From: Synaphobranchus kaupii
Taxonomy: Eukaryota; Chordata; Actinopteri; Anguilliformes; Synaphobranchidae
Length of the DNA: 64,000 nucleotides
Assembly: GCA_029718625.1 (NCBI GenBank)
Contig: CM056391.1
Coordinates: 5,849,158-5,913,157 of the forward strand
Reading direction: 5' to 3'
In this document: positions 55,701 through 64,000 of the stretch, piece by piece
Numbering within the stretch: the first letter of the stretch is position 1
Layout of the letters: every line of letters begins with the position of its first letter
Position numbers and translations under genes: made by a program
The notes under the pieces: generated by a model
The model's input: the letters and a program-made list of their open reading frames with translations, nothing else
Databases searched by the model: none
What the model was told of the DNA's origin: nothing

Positions 55701-58700
55701 TTCTTTATTTTACATTTATTGCAATATATGTTTAATTCACATTTATCCGCAGTATGTAAGCATTAAACTAAAGGAGTGTGTCGTTGTCGAATTGGCATGA
55801 AGCAAGACTCACATGTTTGTGCAGAAATGATGACAGGGTACATCCTGCCTTCTGTGTAACCCTCAGATTTAAGGAACTGAAAGAGACAGATGGGGGGGGG
55901 GAGGGGTGGCAGGGGCCTCTTTCTTCCCTTTTCTGATCTATCCCATATGCCGAGACTAACCTTTTGGCCTCTGAGTGAGGTCAAAGGGGAATCATATATT
56001 TAAGAATGTACTATGAAGCCTATGAAACTAATGACTAATTGATGATTGAATAATAATTATTGTACTAAAAGATGATGAGATGCATTAGGTACAGTTAGAA
56101 ACCGTTTGTATTAATTACATAAAACTAACCCTATATTTTGTGCTACAATAAGTCATTCCGCAGGGAGTTATACCAACAGACAAGGGATTAGAGCACCTGT
56201 TTTCCCTAGTGGTATCAATGGCCGTTGGTCCTTAATTCCTCCGGAGAATGCGTATCGAAAAACAGATAGAGTATCAGACACTGATTACGTAATGTACCCA
56301 AAACTCAGAAAGAGTGAGGTGGAGGGGGGGGGGGGGGACTGCTGACATTGCACCAGCATCTTGTGATTTATATACTCACCCCTCCTTCCTATGACCTGTT
56401 TGAAATGGTATAAATATGTGAAGGAACAACAGATGAGCAGCACTGAACTTTGCTTTTGTCTGTGCATCGCTTTTGTGGACCACAATATTATTGCGTTAAA
56501 AAAAACTATTATTCACCAGCCCTGGATTCTGACTCTTTCCCCGACAACCGATCTGTCAGTAGGCGACCCCAACACACGTGCACGCCTCTGTTGAAAATAA
56601 CATAAATCACAGAGTAGATTCATTCTGTGATTGGTTGAAATGTATGAAGTAATGATTACATTTTTATATTTGGGTTGTTGAAATGTTGAACATGTAGTAC
56701 ATTCACATATTTCGAAGAGACAAAAAAAAACTTTTCTATTCTTATTTTCAGAAAAAAAATTAAATAAAATTTTCAGGCAACCCCCACAGTTTGGGAACCC
56801 CTGATTTAAGGGTTCTCACTGCGCTATATCGGTTTTTCTCTGGGTCGTGCGTGTTATGTCCCACTGCTAAGTTTGACTGTGTAGTCACATGTTACCATGT
56901 AATCAATCAATCAATCAAAAATACTTTATTGATCCCCGCAAGGAAATTGTAATGTGACAATCACCCACTTCTGCACTTAAGATAGAAAAAGAAAAGAATA
57001 AATATAAAATGAGAGAATAAATAATCATAAATACATAATTTTGACCTTAATAATAATAATAATAATAAGAAACGCATTCCAGTTGGAGAATGTAAATAAT
57101 GCAACTGATTGCAGAAAATGGTTGGTTAAGTGTTGAAAATGAACTACAACTTGCTTTCCCATATGCCCTGTATCCAAAGTGGTATTCCTGGATCAGTATG
57201 CATCATTCACACACACTGGGATGGGTTACTCAAAAAGCTGAATGAGCTGATCCTGGATCAGTGGAAGATGCAGTCTTCCACAGTGAATGCACTTGGCTTC
57301 AGCCCAAATTCACCAATGCCATCACATGCAAACAGACTGGGAGTTTTTATTGTGTATTTATACTTTTTTGTGAGTCTGTCTCTTATTTAATTTATTGCAT
57401 TGTGTGCTGCACAAATCTTATATGAAACGCTGATTTATTATATCTATTTATTAGCCTAATTTATTATTTATTTATTAGGCCATTTATTATATCATTGTCC
57501 TATTTGTTGTTGTGTTCATAAATGCAAGCTTGGCATTATAAGTTGTGCTGTGAGCAGGTTCTAAATTAGCCTAATATGTATTGTATTGTGGTTAATGGTG
57601 GCAGGAGAAACACTGATAGATTTTTGTTAAAATGTTAATTGCCCCCCTTATAGTTCCAGAGGAGAGTTACTTCTTCCTGGATCAGCAGATGGCTGTCAGC
57701 CCCAGGAGAGGAGGAGAGTCCACAACTCTGGCCAATGGAGATCAGGTTAGATCATATGTCCAGCCAGCAGCTGACCAATCAGATCACACCATTTGGTCAG
57801 TCCGTAACAGATTGGTAAAGATGCAGGGAAAAAAAAACAAAAAAAAACTGGTGTCTTCTGAAGGTCTCAAACTTTAAAAAGTTTGCTCATAAAAAGTCAG
57901 ATGGGAAAAAAATTTACTTTGGAAGTCCAATTTGAATCAAACTTGATGATCTTATAAATGTGAATTTGTGGGTCTGTTGCTGTGTGACTATTTGTGAAGA
58001 AACGTGAAGAAGTTAAACACTAAATTGTGTTTCAAGCACATTTCATGTCGGTGATACACTGCCTGGCCAAAAATAAAGTCGCACACTCTAATATTTCGTT
58101 GGACCGCCTTTAGCTTTGATTACGGCGCGCATTTGTCGCGGCATTGTATGGACAACCTTATGCAACGTCACAACATTTATTTCCGTCCAGAGTATAACTT
58201 TGGCCGAGATCTTGTATTGACGACGGGAGAGTTGAACCACTCCGTAAAGTCTTCTCCAGCACATCCCAAAGACTTTCAATGGGGTTAAGGTCAGGACTCC
58301 GGTGGCCAATTCATGTGTGAAAATGATTCCTCATGCTCCCTGAACAATCGTCCTGGAATATGCCATTTGATGGGATAACCTGGTCATTCAGTACATTCAG
58401 GTACTCAGCTGACTTAATTTTATTGCTGCATAACGTTGCTGAGCCTAGACCTGACCAATTGAAGCAACCCCAGATCATAACACTGCCTCCAGAGGCTTGT
58501 ACAGTGGGCACTATGCCTCCAGAGGCTTGTACAGTGGGCACTATGCATGACGGGTGCAACGGCGACTTTTTGTTTGGCCAGGCAGTGTATTTCGGCTTCT
58601 GTTCTAGTGTGTTTGAAAGTTTGAGTGTTGGGGTCCAGTCAGATTAATTTGGGCCTCATTCCCCTGTTACAGTGTACAGACATGGAGGAGAGGAGGACTG

Positions 58701-60290
58701 AAGCACTTCTTATAAAGGAGGAGAGAGTGGAAGAGGACAGAGACCCACAGAGAGAGATGAAGCCTGAGGAGGAGAGTAAGTGAAAAAGGGTTTAAAATCT
58801 AAAACCTGGTTATTAAAGTTAAAAAGCTGTCAGAACCCATAGGTTAATATGCCCTATTGCAGTGGTCCCCAACCCTGTTCCTGGAGATCTACAGTCCCAT
58901 AGGTTTTCAATCCAACCCAAACAAAGCACACCTCATTCAACAGCTAGAGATCTCGTTGTGTTTACTAGTTCCCTCTGTTTTCCTGTCTGTTTATTATAGT
59001 TTATAATAGTATTTAGAATAGAAGTGTAGTATTGCTGATTTACCCACAGCGTACTGTGAACTACAGTCAACGTTCATTACTAGGGATAGCTGCTACATTA
59101 TGGGAAGGATGTGCTTTGTCTTGTCTGTTCTGTAGTGATCTTGATGATGTCTCTGTATGCACTTACTGTACGTTGCTTTGGATAAAAGCGTCTGCTAAAG
59201 GAATGTAATGTAATGTTGAGCTGCTCAGAATTTGTAGCAGTATGTGATCATGTAACAGTTTCTATGCCACAAACTGGACAGATCCGTTTCTCGTCATCAC
59301 AGATGTCATTAACAGGTTTTGCTTCTCGCCTTCTCTCCAGGAGCCGTGGAGTGGAGGGCAGGCAGCAGGGAAAAGCGTCCCGTTCAGGAAACGCAGAATA
59401 AACCAGCGAATCACACAGAGGAGCTCACTGAGCAGCACAGGACCAGACGCGCTGTTTGGGAGGTCAGTGGACTGGAATCTGCTCTCAAAGCAGAGTGTAT
59501 GGAGACGTCCCAACACAGAGGAACTGAACACAGGGCAGAAGGACTGAACAGGCTGGACTCTGAGTTTGTAATGTTTGAAAGACCAGGCCAGCTGGGGTCT
59601 TACTGTACACAAGGGGGCGCCGTCACAGAGACAGAGGATCCGTGTTGCTCTTACTCTACAGAAACGGACCCACATAGCATGTGCTTTCACTCAGAGCTGC
59701 AGTCGGTTTCTCCAGCAGCAGGCAATGGGCCTGGGAATAGTCTGTCTGTAGGGTGTGCTCATGCTAAGTCAGACTCTGTACTGGCAGAGCCTGTACCCAG
59801 TCACATGGAGGATGAGATACATACGTTATGGAACCAGGACTTGAGTGCCGACAGAGGCTTCACAGCTTATGGTCTTTACAACGTAGAGGGAAAGACAAAA
59901 ACACAGCTGAATAATAACGCCAGCTTATGTGCCTCATATGCGCAAATGCACACCAGAGAGAAACTCTTCATTTGCACTTTTTGCGGGAAGGGTTTCAACC
60001 GCCCGAAAAAGCTTGAAATACACCAGAGAATACACACGGGAGAGAAACCGTTCAGCTGCTCGCTTTGCGGAAAGCGATTCGCCCAGTCGTGTAACCTAAA
60101 CAGGCACAAGATTGTTCACACAGGGGAGAAACCGTTCAGCTGCGCACAGTGTGGGAAGAGATTTACACAGTCCTGTCATCTCAAAACGCATCAGAGGGTC
60201 CATGCAAGGGCGAGACCGTACAGTTGTAACAGATTTTCTGAGAAAAGGTCCCTGAGGGTTCAACAGCATAGAAAGCACACAGGCATATAA
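52782..60290 (+). CDS. C2H2 zinc finger protein, unit 11 (4 exons, 3 intact fingers)
   Basis: The exons are 52782-53064, 57660-57745, 58673-58775 and 59341-60290, giving 473 residues. Exon 1 is MS-type. Intron 1 is 4.6 kb long because of nested transposons. Exon 2 (EESYFFLDQQMAVSPRRGGE) is less like the others and has a weak donor (CAG|GTTAGA). Its phase fits, but it is the least certain exon. Exon 3 reads [17 protein letters not shown]. Exon 4 shares its start with units 1, 3, 6 and 8 and its next part with unit 8. Three good fingers begin near residue 367, with helix residues R-K-K-I, Q-C-N-R and Q-C-H-T. The fourth lacks the second Cys and the first His (PYSCNRFSEK, RVQQHRKH), so it cannot bind zinc normally. 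AATAAA lies at 60322. Confidence 0.8.
54718..55638 (-). mobile_element. Tc1-like deletion derivative (921 bp)
   Basis: Long inverted ends (over 200 bp each, starting CAGATCCTTTCCAAAAAATT) with TA at 54716-54717 and 55639-55640. It is nested in the hAT element. Confidence 0.9.
54980..55285 (-). pseudogene. Tc1-like transposase, N-terminal part only
   Basis: MGKTADLTIGQKTIIDTLQK opens a helix-turn-helix region, followed by SGREKCGRRRCTSKRDDR. The frame stops near the end of the DNA-binding region, and the DDE catalytic domain is deleted. Confidence 0.8.
55776..56573 (+). mobile_element. Possible solo LTR
   Basis: The stretch starts TGTGTCGTTG and ends CCCCAACA. It has a TATAAATA box at about 56410 and a C-rich end with CTCTTTCCCCGACAA, in an LTR-like order. 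No target duplication or neighbouring retroviral gene was found. Confidence 0.3.
56902..56960 (-). repeat. LINE tail, reversed, with ATCA repeats
   Basis: (ATCA)n followed by ATACTTTATTGATCCCCGCA is the reverse of a common fish LINE 3-prime tail. Confidence 0.6.
58057..58588 (-). mobile_element. Tc1-like deletion derivative (532 bp) in intron 2 of unit 11
   Basis: Ends CACTGCCTGGCCAAAAA and the complement, with TA at 58055-58056 and 58589-58590. A minus-strand piece reads GGSVMIWGCFNWSGLGSATL, a Tc1 transposase segment. A 30-bp part (with GCCTCCAGAGGCTTGTACAG) is tandemly doubled at about 58485-58544. Confidence 0.88.
58858..58968. repeat. Fragment of a common fish MITE
   Basis: GCAGTGGTCCCCAACCCTGT followed by CTGGAGATCTACAGTC and ACAGCTAGAGATCTCGTTG. 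Known as a frequent fish repeat; only one end is present. Confidence 0.5.
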
Positions 60291-60321
60291 ATTCTTGAGT
60301 CATTCAGTAATTTGCAGTAAA

Positions 60322-60345
60322 AATAAAACATGATTAATGAATAAA
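60322..60345 (+). terminator. Polyadenylation signals of unit 11
   Basis: AATAAA at 60322 and 60340, 32 and 50 bp after the stop. Confidence 0.45.
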
Positions 60346-60358
60346 TAATTTATATTAA

Positions 60359-60768
60359 AGGTTGTATCAGCGATTTTGGGTGGAAACATAAATGATCACA
60401 TTCATCTGATTTTTCCTCACGATCCGCTAGCTGCCCGCCCCATAAGCAGGCCGTCAAAAAACCGCGTCTCTGTAGGCAGCCTATGCTCCGAGATCGTACA
60501 CAAAAACAAATGGTACTACCAACCACTCAAAACCAAAATAAACAGTATTCCAACCAATCACAATGATCTGCACAAACGCTAATACTCTTATCTCGCTGAA
60601 ATCTTGACGGATTTACAAACGGTTTGGTTTCTTACAAACGTTATTAACGTGGTTATAATTATGGATGCTTGAACACTATTTTTTAAAACATAACATAATT
60701 ATTCATAAGTATGTTTGTTTGGGATTTCGCTTCAGAAGTGACGTCACCCAAAATCGCTGATACAACCT
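60359..60768. mobile_element. TTAA element A, second copy
   Basis: The reverse-strand counterpart of 43996-44405, also 410 bp, with TTAA at 60355-60358 and 60769-60772. Confidence 0.88.
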
Positions 60769-60833
60769 TTAAACATCCACATACCATTACTGCAAACCCT
60801 TATGTATTCCAATTGAGTACAGAACAAAGTTAA

Positions 60834-61739
60834 AGGGTTAGTTCGGAATTTTGGACATAATGTCTCATTTACGACTTACCCATGATGTAGTTGATTGATG
60901 GAGACCATTTTCAGCTGATTCCATGCTGTCCTTCTTGTGGACATACACACGTTGCTAATGCTAGCGCAACTCTATGGTAACCGGTAGCATCCACTACCAA
61001 ACGCACTTAAAAACTCCACAGTGTACCCAAAGCAAATAAAATACGACGACAGTCTATTGGGGTTAATTTGAGTGTTTATACCATCATTTTTTAAGTCAAA
61101 CTATCGTTGAATCCTTTATTTTGTGCTGACCTATATTCTCTGTGGAAGTAGAATATACGGAGAAGTACGGCGGCGGAGCGATACTTTACATTACCTACGA
61201 ATGTAGTGCCGGCACTGGTCGACTACAACAACAAAGAAGAGCAACAAGTTGCAATGGCCACGTTCAAAAGACATATGTCTGACTTTGAAGAGGATGATGA
61301 GGAGTTTAGTTTATCTGGCGAACCTTACTTGTATGAACCAGAATATACGGATGAAGAACTGAAAGAGATGGATGCTCAGAGGGCAAAAAGCACATTGGTA
61401 GAAGAGACGGAACAACCGCCGCCGTACTTCCACAGAGAATATAGGTCAGAACAAAGTAAAGGATTCAACGATAGTTTGACTTCAAAAATGATGGTATAAA
61501 CACTCAAATTAACCCAGATAGACTCGTCGTATTTTATTTGCTTTGGGTGCACTGTGGAGTGTTTAAGTGCGTTTGGTAGTGGATGGTACCGGTTACCATA
61601 GAGTTGCGCTAGCATTAACAACGTGTGTATGTCCACAAGAAGGACAGCATGGAATCAGCTGAAAATGGTCTCCATCAATCAACAAAATCATGGGTAAGTC
61701 ATAAATGAGACATTATGTCCAAAATTCCAAACTAACCCT
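60834..61739 (+). mobile_element. Foldback TTAA element B, second copy
   Basis: The reverse-strand counterpart of 43041-43930, with TTAA at 60830-60833 and 61740-61743. It has the same long inverted arms and core. Confidence 0.82.
61206..61499 (+). CDS. Acidic open frame inside foldback element B, second copy
   Basis: 97 residues. It differs from the frame at 43282-43572 by only a few substitutions (for example PPPYF against PPSYF). The frame ends shortly after entering the right arm. Origin as a captured exon or an element protein is open. Confidence 0.4.
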   Translation: MPALVDYNNKEEQQVAMATFKRHMSDFEEDDEEFSLSGEPYLYEPEYTDEELKEMDAQRAKSTLVEETEQPPPYFHREYRSEQSKGFNDSLTSKMMV

Positions 61740-61819
61740 TTAAAGTTACTCTTTCTCAGAAAACATGCAGCATGTCTATAGTTTCAACTAAATGGTGATT
61801 AAACTTGCTCAACTCTCAA

Positions 61820-62513
61820 CTTGTTCAAGGGGAATGAGCTCAAGATTTATTTACCTTGTGACAGAAAATTCAGGATTGCCAACCACTCTGTGATTAGGGT
61901 TCAGCCTTTGTTGTTGTATTTTTCCGTTTTCCAGTTGTTTATATTTTAAGTCCTTTATCTGTTTCTGAAAATAAACAAAATAATGTGGAACCTCATACAG
62001 CGAGTCCTTTCCATTCCTTCTTAAAACCATAATTTCCCCCAATACTGATTGCATTTGACAATCAACATAACTGATGGGAATTTCTGTCATCGTCAAGACT
62101 GTAATATAGACACAATATCATGTAAGCAGACATGTTAATGTAACACAATTAAATGCAACATAATTTCCCCAGCCAAATATGTTAGCTTGAAGTAGTTGTA
62201 TTTTTGAAATCAGTGAAAAATGATATCTACTGGTATCTTAAATTGTCACGATAAAACATGACATGTTGTCACTGAAAATGATCGGTAGCAAGTGTGAACC
62301 GATGTTATGTTAAGGGAACCTGCGTATGTCACTGTACCACAACAAGGAAATCATTAAACACTGAGATTATTTTGTGTGGCTGTTGTTCATAGATTGTGTA
62401 TGAAATTTGTCGGACTCAAATAAAACTTAACAAAAAAAAAAAAAAAAGAAAGAAAAGTTGGTCACAAAAAAAGAAAAGATGCTGTTGAGCCAGACTCGTT
62501 GAGCTGTTCGGTG
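61820..62513. other. Spacer after the foldback element
   Basis: AT-rich, with an A run at 62431-62446. No gene is recognised. Confidence 0.4.
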
Positions 62514-62607
62514 GTGGTTGAAGGGAGTTTCCCCCTCATCACTGTAAGGTGCTTTGAGTGTGAGAAAGGCGCTATATAAATGCAAGGCATTATTATTATT
62601 ATTATAA
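62514..62607 (+). repeat. Short retroelement tail insert
   Basis: AGAAAGGCGCTATATAAATG followed by (ATT)n. It interrupts linker sequence that is continuous after unit 9 (near 48680). Confidence 0.6.
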
Positions 62608-63530
62608 TTTAAGAGGCTTTGCACTGAGAGACTAGTCACTGTACTGTGTAAATGCAGAGTCACTGCTGTGACAGTCGCTGAATATTAAGAGTCATTCCCA
62701 AACTAAGGCCTCACTCAGTGTGGTTTATGGAAATAAAAACCTCTCGTTACTTGTCTGCCTGGTAAATGCACACTGCCTAGCCTGGAGTGGTCTAGCAATG
62801 ACCAAAGACTGATAATTGTCTTTAGAACTTGTTAGCTTCTTGTGTCAGTAATTCAGGGGTTGGGCTTCATGCTGATTGGATGACTGATTTTTGTATTGAA
62901 GAAATAATTACTCTTGTTTTTCTTGCTAAACGTTCTTAGTGAGAGTCACTGACCTCATACAGGTCAGTGGTAAGAAGCCCTCCCTTTCAAAAAAAATTAG
63001 TTAAAAAAACGTTTGTGTTGTTTACCAGTCGGTGTGCCTGACCACTATTTGGGAGAAGACTGAAACCCAAAGCATTAACAAGCCGTGTATGAGCTTTGCT
63101 AAACTAACATAACGCAAGTGGTCTGATTCCCCAATGAGCCCTTACCCAGAGTCTCTTTTAAGGTTAAACTGGTTGCCTCATCAATCTGCATCAGCACGCT
63201 GGCATGTAAGAGTATTTTAAACTATGTATATGACCCAAGGTCTGCTTTTCATGCAACTGCTCGACAGAAAAACAAAGTTTTATATCCTTAGTCCCATTTT
63301 AAGGGGTTGAGCAGAATGAATATGGCAGCACAGCACAGCACGCTTCTCTGTATGTTAATGAAAGAATAGATTCTCAGATATTTAGGCCTCTTCCTGCAGA
63401 AACCACGGAGCTGACTTGAGGCAGAATGGCGAACATACAAACGGGTGCATTGAGCTGATTTATGTGAAATGCAGTGGCACGGGAGACAGCATGCACACTG
63501 AATTAAGAGCCTATGGGGCATCAGGGCAGA
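62608..63530. other. Linker before the next tail module
   Basis: The part at 62608-62720 is a diverged copy of the linker after unit 9 (48690-49140), with the minisatellite reduced to one copy. The rest is featureless to me. Confidence 0.45.
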
Positions 63531-63535
63531 GGCAG

Positions 63536-63672
63536 ACGGTTTGGGCAGTGGCCTGGTTTGCGTATGGCCTGGTTGGGCGTGGCCTGGATGACTGTGGCCT
63601 GGTTTGGGCAGTGGCCTGGTTTGGGTGTGGCCTCATTTGTGCATGACCCAGTTTGAGTGTGGCCTGGGCTGT
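63536..63672. repeat. Degenerate 18-20 bp tandem repeat
   Basis: Seven or so copies of a GTGGCCTGGTTTGGGCAGTG-like unit with many substitutions. Confidence 0.75.
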
Positions 63673-63977
63673 GTCCGAATCAGCACCCTTCCATACTATT
63701 GAGTAGACTTTTTGCATAGACTGGGCGAGAATGTATTTAAGTAGGTGAAATTTTCTCTAAATGTAAAATACTTAAAACCCCCGAATGATATACTTACTTC
63801 CGGGGTTTCGCTTAGTATATTCGGGAGCATACTTTTCAAGAATTTGACTGAGCGTGGCCTGGTTTAGGCCTGGCTCTGGTACAGGCTTGAGGATTTGGCA
63901 GGTCAGAGCTCTACCCTCTGGTGAGACTGGTACCCTGAAAGGGCTCCAGTGTGAAATGCAATCTGGCCTCACACTGA

Positions 63978-64000
63978 ATCACTTCTTCCTCTGTTACAGT
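63978..64000 (+). other. Splice acceptor of a further exon 3, cut by the window end
   Basis: ATCACTTCTTCCTCTGTTACAG followed by T closely matches the acceptor of unit 10 exon 3 (49745-49766). The next module of the array probably starts at 64000. Confidence 0.6.

Larger units (their letters stand above)
54607..56803. mobile_element. hAT-type element with nested inserts (2.2 kb)
   Basis: Ends CAGGGGTTCCCAAACT and the complement, flanked by the 8-bp duplication ATTTAAGG (54599-54606, 56804-56811). It lies in intron 1 of unit 11. A Tc1 derivative and a possible solo LTR lie inside. No hAT transposase was recognised. Confidence 0.85.

Noticed and set aside
63790..63805. CCGGAAGTA on the minus strand as a promoter of a next unit
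   Set aside because: It is on the opposite strand, inside repeat-like DNA, and no exon 1 lies nearby.

Overview
The window is teleost fish nuclear DNA. It has spliced genes with GT-AG introns, fish-type Tc1, hAT, TTAA-flanked and L2-like transposon remains, GT and GGGA microsatellites, and the N-terminal exon type found in fish multi-finger C2H2 proteins. The species cannot be fixed from the sequence. I see no rRNA, tRNA or CRISPR.

All recognisable host genes lie on the plus strand. They form one tandem array of zinc finger genes with the same plan. Exon 1 encodes about 88 residues (helix plus coiled coil). Exon 2 encodes a 29-46 residue acidic linker. Exon 3 encodes 31-37 residues and always carries a [VI]KEE core. 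Exon 4 holds a long linker and 3-5 C2H2 fingers. Intron phases are 1, 0 and 1 throughout. Eight units are complete: 1 (963-3225), 2 (7029-9945), 3 (14157-16741), 5 (24842-27331), 6 (31067-33537), 8 (38438-40408), 9 (45455-48135) and 11 (52782-60290). Three units have only exons 3 and 4: unit 4 (20299-22368), unit 7 (35353-37088) and unit 10 (49766-51677). A broken module lies at 29187-29835, and the last bases of the window are the splice acceptor of another exon 3.

The most interesting point is the arrangement. Each exon-1-bearing unit has an ETS-type site (CCGGAAGTA or a one-base variant) 150-210 bp before the ATG. The tail-only units have neither an exon 1 nor a site that I could find. They sit directly downstream of complete units 3, 6 and 9 (and 11 at the window end) and keep compatible splice phases. 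They may be alternative 3-prime zinc finger cassettes spliced to the upstream promoter and coiled-coil exon. If so, one locus would make two proteins with the same N terminus and different DNA readers.

The copies are mosaics. Exon 1 falls into two types: MS-type in units 1, 8, 9 and 11 on the flanks, and MANGV-type in units 2, 3, 5 and 6 in the middle. The first part of exon 4 is almost the same in six units whose fingers differ. Whole fingers have been lost, gained or swapped. The spaces between genes are filled by transposons (two with natural empty sites in paralogous units), foldback elements carrying a captured open reading frame, and four minisatellites. A role in silencing transposons would fit, but it is inference.
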